Positions 37,383-46,953 of a stretch of 64,000 bases of DNA are shown in pieces. This DNA is from Roseomonas sp. (GTDB lineage: Bacteria; Pseudomonadota; Alphaproteobacteria; Acetobacterales; Acetobacteraceae), in the NCBI GenBank assembly GCA_031180725.1, contig JAPSLO010000014.1, forward strand, positions 1 to 64,000, read 5' to 3'. A model generated the notes under the pieces. That model saw only the letters and a program-made list of their open reading frames with translations. It ran no database searches and was not told the origin of the DNA. Made by a program: the position numbers and the translations under genes. How positions within the stretch are numbered: position 1 is the first letter of the stretch; each line of letters opens with the position of its first letter.

Positions 37383-38465
37383 TCAGGTCTTTGGTGGCGC
37401 GCGGCGCCTGTCGGCGCTGGCCGCGACCAGCCGCGCGATCCAGGGGCCGATCAGCATCACCACCAGGAAGCGGGATGTCTGCATCGCCATGACGAAGGCC
37501 ATGTCGGCCTTGCCGGCCATGCCTATGATCGCGATGGAATCCACGCCGCCCGGGCTGGTGGCCAGATAGGCCGTCAGCGGGTCGATGCCGGCGAACTGGA
37601 CGAGGAAGGCCGCGAATGCGGCGCAGACCCCGATCAGTGCCAGGTTCGCCACCATGAGGCGCGGCAGCGCGCGCGCCGCGTGCAGCAAGATCGGCCGGTC
37701 GAAGCGCGAGCCGACCTGCCAGCCCACCAGCGCATAGGCGGGCACGAGCAGCCAGGGCGGCAGTTCGATGGTGATGACCCCGGTGTTGTTCAGGATGGCG
37801 CCCCCGAACAGTGGAACCAGCAGGGAGCCCGCCGGGATCCGCAGCACCTGTCCCAGCTTCGCGCCAATGACGATCAGCAGCAGCGTTCCGCCGAGGGCAG
37901 GCGGATGGACGGGCGGAAACCACACCATGGCCGGCGCGGCGGCGATGACCGGCCCGACCCAGAAGCGGGCCACCAGGGTTGCGACCAGCACCACCGTGAC
38001 GACCCGAAGATACTGCATGAAGGCGACGAGGCGGATATCCGCCCCGACGCTGCCCGCCATCAGGATCATGGCCGAGGCCCCCCCTGGCGCCGCCCCCCAG
38101 ACGGCCGTGCTGCCCGGCAGGACCTGCCACCGCGTCAGCACCCATCCCAGGAAGCTGCTGGCCAGGATGACGAAGAAGACACCCGCTGCGAAAAGCGGCC
38201 AGTCGTGCAGAAGCTCCCTGAAGATGCTGGCCGGCAGCGACTGGGCGATCATCGTGCCGATCACCGCCTGGGCGAGCTGGAAGGGAAGCCCGGACACCAG
38301 GACGGTCGCGCCGAACACCGCCATCGCAGCCGCGGCGATCAGCGGGCCAAGCAGAAGCGCCGCCGGAAGGTGCAGCAATTCCAGCAGCCAGGCCATCAAA
38401 GCGGACAGCGCCAGCAGCAGGGGCCAGCGCCATGCCGACCCGGTCCGCAACGAATTCAGGGGCAT
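37383..38465 (-). CDS. AbrB family putative transporter
   Basis: Repeated LPAALLLGPLIAAA...GTMIAQSLP...WGAAPGGASAMILMAGSVGADIRLVAFMQYLRV, typical AbrB membrane protein. Confidence 0.88.
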   Translation of the reverse strand: MPLNSLRTGSAWRWPLLLALSALMAWLLELLHLPAALLLGPLIAAAAMAVFGATVLVSGLPFQLAQAVIGTMIAQSLPASIFRELLHDWPLFAAGVFFVILASSFLGWVLTRWQVLPGSTAVWGAAPGGASAMILMAGSVGADIRLVAFMQYLRVVTVVLVATLVARFWVGPVIAAAPAMVWFPPVHPPALGGTLLLIVIGAKLGQVLRIPAGSLLVPLFGGAILNNTGVITIELPPWLLVPAYALVGWQVGSRFDRPILLHAARALPRLMVANLALIGVCAAFAAFLVQFAGIDPLTAYLATSPGGVDSIAIIGMAGKADMAFVMAMQTSRFLVVMLIGPWIARLVAASADRRRAPPKT

Positions 38466-38591
38466 CGTGATCCCGGTATGACCGCTCGCGTCCCGGTCAC
38501 GCTACCATACCGCGGTGCAAAAAGACGCCCACCGCAGCGGTGGGAAATTCCAAGGGGGCCGGCGCGACACTGTGCCCCCTGGGAGGGCCGC

Positions 38592-39365
38592 CTACAGCTT
38601 CCGCCCGCCATCCACCAGCAGGGTGGAGCCGGTGGTGAGCCGCAGATGGGTCACTGCCGCCACCACCGCCAGCGCCACGTCATCGGGCTGGCACACCGTC
38701 TTCAGCGGCGACAGCGTGGCCTGCTTCAACACCGCGTCGCGGCTCCGTCCCGGGACGAAGTCCGTATCCACCCCGGCGGGGGAAATGCCGACGATGCGGA
38801 TCTCCGGCCCCAGCACGCGGGCCAGCGACATCGCCATGGTGTCCATCCCCGCCTTGGAGGCGCAGTAGGCGATGCTGCTGCCCAGACCGTTCATCGCCGC
38901 CAGGGAGGAGATGTTCACCACCACCGCATCCCCACTGCGCTTCAGCAGCGGCACGAAGGCGCGGATGGTGGAGAAGGGCCCGCGGACATTGGTGATCAGG
39001 ATGCGGTCGAAGGTCTCGTCATCCATCGCGTCCAGGTCGTTGTGCGGCACGGCCTTCGTGGTGCCGGCGGAATTCACCAGCACATCGGCACGGCCGAGCT
39101 TCGCCTCCACCTCCGCCGCCGCGGCGCGGATCGCGGCGCTGTCGGTCATCGGCAGGTAGAGCGGCAGATGGCCCTCGCCGGGCAGGCTGCGTGCCAGCGC
39201 CTCCGCCCGGTCGCGCCCGCTGTTGTAGCCGATGGCGATGCGCGCCCCGCGCTCCGCCAGGCGGCGGGCGGAAGCCGCGCCGATGCCGCTGCTGCCGCCG
39301 CTGATCACCGCGACGCGGCCTTCCAGCGGATAGGGGCCGAGATTGCCCTCCCTCAGATCGCTCAT
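38592..39365 (-). CDS. SDR family oxidoreductase
   Basis: RVAVISGGSSGIGAASARRLAERGARIAIGY, NSAGTTK, SSIAYCASKAGMDTMAMSLA. Confidence 0.94.
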   Translation of the reverse strand: MSDLREGNLGPYPLEGRVAVISGGSSGIGAASARRLAERGARIAIGYNSGRDRAEALARSLPGEGHLPLYLPMTDSAAIRAAAAEVEAKLGRADVLVNSAGTTKAVPHNDLDAMDDETFDRILITNVRGPFSTIRAFVPLLKRSGDAVVVNISSLAAMNGLGSSIAYCASKAGMDTMAMSLARVLGPEIRIVGISPAGVDTDFVPGRSRDAVLKQATLSPLKTVCQPDDVALAVVAAVTHLRLTTGSTLLVDGGRKL

Positions 39366-39379
39366 CCCTTCCCTCCCCT

Positions 39380-40762
39380 TCAGGCCCGCAGCGCCGCAAG
39401 GACCGGCGCCACATCCTCCAGCTCCTCCAGGCGCAGCAGCGCCTGCACGGTGCGTGCCGCCTGCGCGGGCGACAGGATATCCGCCGTATTCGCCTCAAAC
39501 TTGGCGATCACATCCTCCCGCGACATCGGGTTGGCGGGCGTGCCGCGCATGTCGTCGATCCGATGGGTGAATTCGCGCCCGTCCTTCAGCCGCACGGAGA
39601 CGGTGCCGCCGGAGCGTGCCGCCGTCGTCGCGGGATCGTCCAGATGCCGCACGCGGTCGGCGATGGCATTGATCTCGGGGTCGCGGAGCGCATCTGGGGC
39701 ATAGGCGTCCTTGCCCATCCGGCCGCGCACCAGCGCCTCGGCCACGCTGTGCTGCAGGCTGATGCGCCCATGCCAGGTCGTTGCCGGGCGCACCTTCTCC
39801 GCCACGGGCTCGCAGACAGTGGGGAAGGACCGCCGGCCGATCAGGCAGGTCACCTCGTCGATGTCGGCGGGGCGCAGCCCGTGCCGTTCGCGCAGGATCA
39901 GCGCAGCCTCGATATGCGGCATCAAGGTGAAGGCGCAGGGATAGACCTTGGGCGCGATCTTCAGCACCTCCCAGCGCTCGCCCAGGTCCTCGCGCGCCGC
40001 GTCGAAGCCGAAATCCTCGCGGCCCTGGACATGGCTGCGGAACCAGCCGAAGCGGCCGTCATAGACCGGGCCGGGGCCGGCAATGCCTTCCTGCCCCAGA
40101 TCCACGGCGCGCAACGCATTCGCCGCGGCGAAGCCGACATGCAGCATCTTGGTGGAGCTGCCGTCCTCGAAACTGGCGGTCAGCCCGGCCGAGAGGCTGC
40201 CGGCGGCGCCGATCGCATCGGCGATCTGCGCCGCGCCCATCCCCCGCACCTTCGCCAGCGCATAGACGCCGGCGAAGACGCCGAAGACGGCGGTGGGATG
40301 GAAGCCGAGATTGTGCAGCCGCACCGGCGTGACGCTGGCCAGGCGGCAGGCCAGCTCGCTGCCTGCCAGCACCGCTTCCAGCAGCCTTGCGCCCGGAAGC
40401 GTCCCGCGCCCGCCCTCGGCCAGCGCGGCGGCGATGGCAGGTGCGGTGGGATGGATGAAGCTCTCGATATGGGTGTCGTCGAATTCCAGCACCGCCGTCA
40501 GCACGCCGTTCACGAAGGCGGCCGCCTGGGGCGAGACGTCATCCGCATCGCCCAGGATCATGGCGCCGCGGCCGGGCGTGGTGCGCAGTGCGGCGCGCTT
40601 CGCCGCGGCGACGATCTCAAGCGGCCTGGCCGCCAGCATCACCCCCACCAGGTCGAGGATGCGCAGCTTGGTGCTTTCCATCACCGCGCGCGGCACGGCG
40701 TTGAGCGTGAGCCCTGCCACCCACCGGGCGGTGGCGGCATTGAGGCTGGGCTGGGCTTCCAT
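39380..40762 (-). CDS. MmgE/PrpD family protein
   Basis: KLRILDLVGVMLAARPLEIV, FVNGVLTAVLEFDDTHIESFIHPTAPAIAAALAEG, VTCLIGRRSFPTVCEP; start 40762. Confidence 0.92.
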   Translation of the reverse strand: MEAQPSLNAATARWVAGLTLNAVPRAVMESTKLRILDLVGVMLAARPLEIVAAAKRAALRTTPGRGAMILGDADDVSPQAAAFVNGVLTAVLEFDDTHIESFIHPTAPAIAAALAEGGRGTLPGARLLEAVLAGSELACRLASVTPVRLHNLGFHPTAVFGVFAGVYALAKVRGMGAAQIADAIGAAGSLSAGLTASFEDGSSTKMLHVGFAAANALRAVDLGQEGIAGPGPVYDGRFGWFRSHVQGREDFGFDAAREDLGERWEVLKIAPKVYPCAFTLMPHIEAALILRERHGLRPADIDEVTCLIGRRSFPTVCEPVAEKVRPATTWHGRISLQHSVAEALVRGRMGKDAYAPDALRDPEINAIADRVRHLDDPATTAARSGGTVSVRLKDGREFTHRIDDMRGTPANPMSREDVIAKFEANTADILSPAQAARTVQALLRLEELEDVAPVLAALRA

Positions 40763-40772
40763 CGGCACCGCC

Positions 40773-41804
40773 TTACTCCGCCGAGATGTTGTTGGCGCGG
40801 ATGATGGCGCCGAACTGGCGATGATCCTCCTGCAGGTCGGCGGCAAGCTGGGCGGGGCCGCGATAGCTGGGCGTGACGCCGAGGCGCGAGAGCCTTTCCA
40901 GGAAGGCGGGATCGCGCAGCAGCGCCTCCACATGGCCGCTCAGCGTGGCGACCACCGCTTCCGGCATGTTGGGCGGCCCCATCAGCGCCTGCCAGCCGGA
41001 GGTGCGCACGCCGGGATAGCCCTGTTCCGCGAGCGTCGGGATGTCCGGCAGCATGTCCAGCCGGCGATCGCCGACCGCCGCCAGGCCGCGCAGTCGGCCC
41101 TGCACGACATGCTGTATCACCGCCGTGTCGATCATGAAGTCCACATCGCCGGTCAGCATCGCCTGTGCTGCCGGCGCGGCGCCGCGGAAGGGGATGTGCA
41201 CGGCCTGGAACCCCGCCTCGCGGCGGAACATCTCCGTCATGATGTGCAGGGTGGAACCGATGCCGGATGAGCCGTAGTTCAGCTTGCCCGGGTTCCGACG
41301 GCCATACTCCACCAGCTCCGCCAGGGTCTGCACCGGCAGGGTGGGGCGCACCGCCAGCAGCCGCTGGGATTCGCTGATGTTGACGATCGGCGTGAAGCCA
41401 CGCAGCGGGTCGTAGCCCACCTCCGCCATATGCGGCAGGACCGCGAAGATGGCGTTGCCCGCCAGCATGATCGTGTAGCCGTCCGGCGCGGCGCGGGAGA
41501 TGGTGCGCGCCGCAATGGCGCCGCCGGCGCCGCCCTGGTTCTCCACCACCATCGTCTGGCCAAGCCGCGCCGAAAGCCCTTCCGCCACCAGCCGCCCGAC
41601 CACATCGCCAGTGCCGCCGGGGGCATAGGCGACGATCATGCGGATCGGCCGATCCGGATAGCTTGCCTGCGCCGCGCCCGGCCGGGCCAGCGCGAGCAGT
41701 GGGGCCAATGACAGGCCGGCCAGAAGGGCCCGGCGGCGGGGCGCCCGGAAGCCGGCCTCGCGAAGCAGGGCACCGGGACGCCCGGGATGGCAGACAGCAA
41801 GCAT
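40773..41804 (-). CDS. Bug/TctC family substrate-binding protein
   Basis: ASYPDRPIRMIVAYAPGGTGDVVGRLVAEGLSARLGQTMVVENQGGAGGAIAARTI; alternative start 41846. Confidence 0.93.
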   Translation of the reverse strand: MLAVCHPGRPGALLREAGFRAPRRRALLAGLSLAPLLALARPGAAQASYPDRPIRMIVAYAPGGTGDVVGRLVAEGLSARLGQTMVVENQGGAGGAIAARTISRAAPDGYTIMLAGNAIFAVLPHMAEVGYDPLRGFTPIVNISESQRLLAVRPTLPVQTLAELVEYGRRNPGKLNYGSSGIGSTLHIMTEMFRREAGFQAVHIPFRGAAPAAQAMLTGDVDFMIDTAVIQHVVQGRLRGLAAVGDRRLDMLPDIPTLAEQGYPGVRTSGWQALMGPPNMPEAVVATLSGHVEALLRDPAFLERLSRLGVTPSYRGPAQLAADLQEDHRQFGAIIRANNISAE

Positions 41805-41846
41805 GGACGTGTTCCCGCCTTTCGCTCGCGTCATCCGACGCGACAT

Positions 41847-41863
41847 GTTCCGTTCATCAGAAC
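41847..41863. promoter_or_regulatory. Candidate IclR operator GTTCCGTTCatcaGAAC
   Basis: GTTC/GAAC inverted repeat upstream of the Bug gene at 40773; resembles GTTCTGTTC at 44140 and 45034. Confidence 0.42.
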
Positions 41864-42069
41864 AATTTACCTTTAGTCAGAACTTCGCCGGGACGCCGGA
41901 TGCTTGTCAAGGGCGACGAAGCGGCGCTCCGGCTCCACCCGGGCGCTGCCGACCGTTTCATCAAGGTCATGCATGTTTCGGCCGAAGGAACAGCCTGCGG
42001 TGGCGCGACGGCCCATGTCGGCGCGGCCCGCTCCGCGGGCTGCAGGTCAGCAGAAACGCTCGGCAGCCA

Positions 42070-42876
42070 TCAGCCGGCTGGCGCCGCGGCCTCGTCCTCG
42101 AAGATCGCCACGGCGCGGGTGAATCCGGCGGAAGCCGCCTTGATCTTAAAGGGGAAGCAGGCGACCTGGAATCCGGTTGGCGGAAGCTGGTCCAGATTGG
42201 CCAGCTTCTCGATATGGCAGTAGGCGCGCACCATGCCCGCGCGATGGCCTTCCCAGATCAGGCTGGCGTCCCTCGTCTCGGCATAGCGCCGCGCCGTGTG
42301 CAGGAAGGGCGCGTCCCAGGACCAGGCATCGGTGCCGCAGACCTTCACGCCACGTTCGGTGAGCCACAGCGTTGCCTCACGCCCCATACCGCAGCCCCGC
42401 GCCAGATAGTCCGGCTGGCCATAGCGCGCGCCCGCGGCGGTGTTCACCAGCACGATGTCATAGGGCCGCAGCGTCACGCCGATGCGCGCCAGTTCCGCCT
42501 CCACCTCGGCCGCGGTCACGACATGGCCGTCGGGCAGCGCCCGGAAATCCAGCTTCACGCCGCGGCCGAAGCACCATTCCAGCGGCACCTGGTCGATGGT
42601 CCAGGCCGGCTGCCCGCCATCCTGCGTGGAGTGGAAATGGTAGGGCGCATCCAAATGCGTGCCGGTATGCGTCGTGAGATTCAGCCGCTCGATCGCCCAG
42701 CCCTCACCGCCGGGCAGATCCTCCACCTTCAGCCCGGGGAAAAAGCGCGCCACTTCCGGCGCGCTCTGCCGGTGGTCGATATAGGTGATTTCCGGCGTAT
42801 GCCCCGGCGGGTCGGAGGCGATGCCGGCTTCGAGCACGACGGACAGATCGACGATACGGCGGGGCATGGGCTGCAA
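42070..42876 (-). CDS. Cyclase family protein (kynurenine formamidase-like)
   Basis: RIVDLSVVLEAGIASDPPG...LTTHTGTHLDAPYHF...VLVNTAAG...GTDAWSWD. Confidence 0.9.
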   Translation of the reverse strand: MQPMPRRIVDLSVVLEAGIASDPPGHTPEITYIDHRQSAPEVARFFPGLKVEDLPGGEGWAIERLNLTTHTGTHLDAPYHFHSTQDGGQPAWTIDQVPLEWCFGRGVKLDFRALPDGHVVTAAEVEAELARIGVTLRPYDIVLVNTAAGARYGQPDYLARGCGMGREATLWLTERGVKVCGTDAWSWDAPFLHTARRYAETRDASLIWEGHRAGMVRAYCHIEKLANLDQLPPTGFQVACFPFKIKAASAGFTRAVAIFEDEAAAPAG

Positions 42877-42924
42877 CTCAGCTGCGCGTTTGCGCCAGGC
42901 GGTTATGCCCGGCCCCGGATTGTC

Positions 42925-43476
42925 TCAGCCCTTCAGCCGCGTCGTCCAGGCCTGCAGCGCGACGAGAAGCTGAGCGACCAGCCCGCGCGAGGTCTCGTCC
43001 ACCAGCCTGCCCGCGGCGTCGAAGCGCGTCGCGGCCTGGCTGATCATCACTTCCGGCTTGTTCAGCAGATGCGCGTTCAGGCCGGAGAGGATCTTGCGCA
43101 GCTCGTACTGCGCGCGCGCCGTGCCGAACAGCCCCGTCGCCGCGCCCATCACCGCCGCCGGCTTGCCATCGAAGGCCTGTTCCGGCGGACGGGAAACCCA
43201 GTCGATCGCGTTCTTCAATACGCCGGGGACGGAAAAGTTGTATTCCGGGCTGGCGATCAGCAGCGCATCCGCTGCCTTTACCGCTGCGCGCAGCTCCGCC
43301 ACCGGGGCCGGATAGCCGCTGCCGGTGCGGACATCATCGTCATAGGGCGGAATGGCGGCGAGCCCCTGGTAGATGATGATCTCCATCCCCGCCGGCGCCA
43401 GCTCCTGCGCCGCCTTCAGCGCGAGCGTATTGTAGGACGCCTTGCGCAGGCTGCCCGAGATCGCGAGGACTTTCAC
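42925..43476 (-). CDS. NADPH-dependent FMN reductase
   Basis: MKVLAISGSLRKASYNTLALKAAQELAPAGMEI...SPEYNFSVPGVLKNAIDWVSRPP. Confidence 0.95.
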   Translation of the reverse strand: MKVLAISGSLRKASYNTLALKAAQELAPAGMEIIIYQGLAAIPPYDDDVRTGSGYPAPVAELRAAVKAADALLIASPEYNFSVPGVLKNAIDWVSRPPEQAFDGKPAAVMGAATGLFGTARAQYELRKILSGLNAHLLNKPEVMISQAATRFDAAGRLVDETSRGLVAQLLVALQAWTTRLKG

Positions 43477-43511
43477 GCACGCACTCCTTCAGTGTGGAAT
43501 TCGGCCCCTTG

Positions 43512-44129
43512 TCAGCCGGGCCAGCCCAGCCTCTCGCCGTTCAGCCAAGCGGCGCCGGCGCGGTACAGCGCTTCCACCCGCTCGCCCTTCAACCCGGGCA
43601 TGTCGCGCTTCACGTCATAGCCGATGCCGGTCTGGAGATAGGCCAGGTGGCGATAGCCTTCCGGAAACTGCGCCAGCAGATCCTTGTCCAGCTCAAGACG
43701 CGCGGCGGGGTCCACGGGATCCATGCGGTCCTTCTCGTAGATCGGCTGGCGCATCACGATGCCCCACTTGCCGGCGCGTTCCTCCACGAAGTCGTAGAAG
43801 CGGCCGGTGCAGACCACGTCCACCAGCACGCCATGCACCTCGGCGCGCTGGCTGATCGTCATCTTCGTCTGGGCGATGGCGCGCGTGCCCGCGACATCCA
43901 CGCTGATGCCGCCCAGGAAATGCAGGATGGAAACGCCCTTCGCCCAACCCGCCTGGCTGGCGGCGATGAACTCCGCTGCCGGGGCCTGGCACCAAGTGGC
44001 CATCATGTAGCCGTCCTCGTGCCAGCAGGTGCGGAACCGCTCCCAGTCGCCGGCGTCGCGCCAGATGGCCCAGTTCTGCACCAGCTCGGCCACGCGCTGG
44101 CGCTGGATCATCTCCACCTCGGCCGGCAT
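43512..44129 (-). CDS. SnoaL-like protein
   Basis: ELVQNWAIWRDAGDWERFRTCWHEDGYMMATWCQAPAAEFI...; internal start at 44129. Confidence 0.82.
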   Translation of the reverse strand: MPAEVEMIQRQRVAELVQNWAIWRDAGDWERFRTCWHEDGYMMATWCQAPAAEFIAASQAGWAKGVSILHFLGGISVDVAGTRAIAQTKMTISQRAEVHGVLVDVVCTGRFYDFVEERAGKWGIVMRQPIYEKDRMDPVDPAARLELDKDLLAQFPEGYRHLAYLQTGIGYDVKRDMPGLKGERVEALYRAGAAWLNGERLGWPG

Positions 44130-44139
44130 GGGGACCTCC

Positions 44140-44160
44140 GTTCTGTTCGATATGCTGAAC
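44140..44160. promoter_or_regulatory. Candidate IclR operator GTTCTGTTCgatatgctGAAC
   Basis: Between SnoaL start (44129) and IclR stop (44201); GTTCTGTTC recurs inverted at 45026-45034. Confidence 0.5.
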
Positions 44161-44200
44161 TCGTTCGGAAAATGCCTGTACTGCCCGGCCAGCGTGCCGG

Positions 44201-45001
44201 TCAAGCGCCCTCCCGCAGGGTCGCCAACGGTGCGCTGCCCGCCAGCCGCGCCGCCAGCGCCGCCGCGGCGCTTTGCAGCGCTTCCGCGACCAGGGCACGC
44301 TTGGCGGGGCCGAAGCGCACGCTGGGGATCGCCACATTCACCGACGCCACCGGGTAGCCATCCGGCCCCCGCACCGCCGCGCCCATGCCGATGATGCCGG
44401 GGGTGAACTCCTCGAAGGAGTAGGCGACGCCCTCCGCCGCCGCGGCTGCCAGCTCGCGCCGCAGCGCCTCGGCCGAGGTCAGGGTCTTGGGCGTGATGGC
44501 CTGGAACGTCACCTCCGCCAGATAGGCTTCGCGCTCCGCCTCCGGCAGCCTGGCCAGGATGATCTTGCCGCCCGAGACCGCGTAGAGCGGCGCCCGCTGC
44601 CCCGGCTTCATCGAATAGAGCAGCGGCAGGTCCGAATTGGCGCCGCAGGCCACCTCCACCTCCGCCCCGCGCCGCAGGTTCAGCGAGGAGGATTCCTCCG
44701 TCTCCGCCGTCAGCCGCCGCAGGATCGCCGGCGCGGCCTCCAGCAACCCCGCCAGGCCCGTCGCGCGCTGCGCCAGCGTCAGCGCCGCCTGCCCCAGCAC
44801 ATAGCTGCCGCGCCCGCGGTTCTGCGTCACCCAGCCACGCACCAGCAGGTTGCGCAGCAGCGGCGTCAGGCTGCCCTTCGGGATCGCCAGCGCGGCGGCG
44901 ATCTCGCTGTGGGTGCGGCCCAGCGGATGCGCCGCCAGATGCTCCAGCAGGTCGATCACCCGCTCGGCCGACTTGACGGAGGCAGGAGGCTCAGTTTTCA
45001 T
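44201..45001 (-). CDS. IclR family transcriptional regulator
   Basis: SAERVIDLLEHLAAHPLGRTHSEIAAALAIPKGSLTPLLRNLLVRGWV plus effector domain. Confidence 0.93.
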   Translation of the reverse strand: MKTEPPASVKSAERVIDLLEHLAAHPLGRTHSEIAAALAIPKGSLTPLLRNLLVRGWVTQNRGRGSYVLGQAALTLAQRATGLAGLLEAAPAILRRLTAETEESSSLNLRRGAEVEVACGANSDLPLLYSMKPGQRAPLYAVSGGKIILARLPEAEREAYLAEVTFQAITPKTLTSAEALRRELAAAAAEGVAYSFEEFTPGIIGMGAAVRGPDGYPVASVNVAIPSVRFGPAKRALVAEALQSAAAALAARLAGSAPLATLREGA

Positions 45002-45013
45002 ACATGAACTCTA

Positions 45014-45034
45014 ATTCCTGCACCTGAACAGAAC
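45014..45034. promoter_or_regulatory. Candidate IclR operator (reverse strand GTTCTGTTCaggtgcagGAAT)
   Basis: In the divergent gap between IclR (start 45001) and Bug (start 45092); same arms and 8-nt spacing as 44140-44160. Confidence 0.5.
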
Positions 45035-45091
45035 AACTACCAACAAGCAACCACCAGCAAGAGCAGGCTTGCCGCCGCGGAGGAAACCGGG

Positions 45092-46099
45092 ATGCCCCTC
45101 ACCCACGCCATGGCCTTGCGCCGCAGCCTGTTTGCCGCCGCCGCGGCGCTCGCCGCCCCGGCGACCCTCGCCCAGACCGCCCGCCGCGCCTGGCCCGACC
45201 GGCCGATCCGCTTCCTCCAGGGCTTCGCCGCGGGCGGCACCACGGATCTCGTCGCACGGCTGATCGCGCCGCCCCTGTCCGCCGATCTCGGCCAGCCCAT
45301 CGTGGTGGAGAACCGCCCCGGCGCCGGCGGCACCCTGGCCGCCGAGGCGCTGGCGCGCGCACCGAAGGACGGCCACACGCTGATGCTGATCAACAACGGC
45401 TACGCCGTCTCCGCCGCGCTGTACCGCCGCCTGCCCTACGATCCCGTGGCGGATGTCGAGCCGGTGGCCATGGTCGCCTCGGTCGGGCTGGTGCTGATGG
45501 CCGGCCCCGCCAATGCTCCTGGGGCCGTCACGGACCTCGCCGACCTGATCCGCCGGGCCAAGGCCGAACCGGAGAAGCTGAATGTCGGCACCGTCGGCGT
45601 CGGCAGCACGCAACATCTGGTGGCGGAAGCCGCCCAGGCCGCGGGCGATTTCCGCATGACCCATGTCTCCTACCGCGGCACGCCCGCGGCGGTGATCGGC
45701 CTGCGCAACGGCGAGGTGCAGATGGTGGTCGAACCCATCTCCGCCGTGCTCGGCCAGTTGCGCGGCGGAGAGGTCCGCGCGCTGGCCGTCACCTCGCGCG
45801 AGCGCTCGCCGCTGCTGCCCGAGGTTCCGACGGTGGCGGAACTGCTGAACCAACCGGATTTCGACATCCAGACCTGGTACGCCATCGCCGCCCCCAGCGG
45901 CACGCCGCCGGAGATCCTCGCCCGCATCGAGGAGGTGACGAAGGCCGCCCTCGCCCAGCCGGAGCTGCGCGGCAAGCTCGGCGAACTCGGCCTGGCGCCG
46001 CGCAGCCCCGCCGACCGCGCCGAAGTCCGCGCCGTCGTGCATGGCGAGATCCAGCGCTGGAGCCGCTTGGTCGAACGCGCGAACATCGAACGCCAATAG
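45092..46099 (+). CDS. Bug/TctC family substrate-binding protein
   Basis: RRAWPDRPIRFLQGFAAGGTTDLVARLIAPPLSADLGQPIVVENRPGAGGTLAAEALARAPKDGHTLML. Confidence 0.94.
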   Translation: MPLTHAMALRRSLFAAAAALAAPATLAQTARRAWPDRPIRFLQGFAAGGTTDLVARLIAPPLSADLGQPIVVENRPGAGGTLAAEALARAPKDGHTLMLINNGYAVSAALYRRLPYDPVADVEPVAMVASVGLVLMAGPANAPGAVTDLADLIRRAKAEPEKLNVGTVGVGSTQHLVAEAAQAAGDFRMTHVSYRGTPAAVIGLRNGEVQMVVEPISAVLGQLRGGEVRALAVTSRERSPLLPEVPTVAELLNQPDFDIQTWYAIAAPSGTPPEILARIEEVTKAALAQPELRGKLGELGLAPRSPADRAEVRAVVHGEIQRWSRLVERANIERQ

Positions 46100-46129
46100 C
46101 CCCCACGCCGGGCCTGCCCGGCGTGGGGG
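46100..46129. terminator. Perfect hairpin CCCCCACGCCGGG-cctg-CCCGGCGTGGGGG between convergent genes
   Basis: 13-bp perfect arms directly after the stop at 46099 and before the stop of the convergent gene at 46136. Confidence 0.75.
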
Positions 46130-46135
46130 AGGCGG

Positions 46136-46675
46136 TCAGATGAACCAGCTATCCGGCTCTGCCGCCTCGGAGGCGGTGGGCCGGCCGAAATCCTCCGTCA
46201 CGAAGATGGCCGGCCGCCCCTGGTAGTCGCCCTGGGTGATGCCGACGCCGATCTCGGTGAAGTTGGGATTCAGGATGTTCGCCCGATGGCCCGGGCTGTT
46301 CATCAGGTTGGAATGCAGCCGCATGATGTCGGCCTCATCGATCGTCGCGGCGCCGGACCCGCTGACATAGGCGATGTTCTCGCCCACCGCCGTCCAGTTG
46401 TAGCCCGCCGACTTCACGCGGGCGGGGGCCGAGCTGCCGCCCGCCCCCGTATGCGAGAAGACGTCCGCCTGGACCATCCAGTCGGTGTGCCGCCCGGCGG
46501 CACTCACAAGTTCCGCATCGAAGGCCAGCGGCTTCACGCCCGCTTCGGCACGAGATTGGTTGATGAGCTGCAGCAGGAGCTTTTCCCAGGAAGAAACGCC
46601 GGAAGTGTTGGGCACTGCTTCACATCCCTCAAACGTATCGAACGAAGACCTCGCCCGGGTGACACATCCCGACAC
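46136..46675 (-). CDS. CAP (SCP/PR-1-like) domain protein
   Basis: LLQLINQSRAEAGVKPLAFDAELVSAAGRHTDWMVQADVFSHTG...GENIAYVSG...LMNSPGHRANILNPNFTEIGVGI. Confidence 0.9.
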   Translation of the reverse strand: MSGCVTRARSSFDTFEGCEAVPNTSGVSSWEKLLLQLINQSRAEAGVKPLAFDAELVSAAGRHTDWMVQADVFSHTGAGGSSAPARVKSAGYNWTAVGENIAYVSGSGAATIDEADIMRLHSNLMNSPGHRANILNPNFTEIGVGITQGDYQGRPAIFVTEDFGRPTASEAAEPDSWFI

Positions 46676-46953
46676 CCCGAATCAAGCATTGAATCTGGAA
46701 ATAGATGGAGGAACCTGGTCTACACAGATGACTCAGTTTCGACTCCACAATACTTTTTCGCTCGGCATTTTTGAGCGCTGCGGTGCCCTGTATCACTCCA
46801 CACCTGGTTCTTTCGGCGCGCTATTGCACCGCGGGCTCCATAACCGTTGCAGGATGTCGCCCCCGGATGTCCCAGCGCCCCGCTGCGGGCACAGCCCTGC
46901 CCTTCCGGCCTTTGCGGCTGACCCAGGCCGGCTGGGGATGGTAGGAAGGCGCC

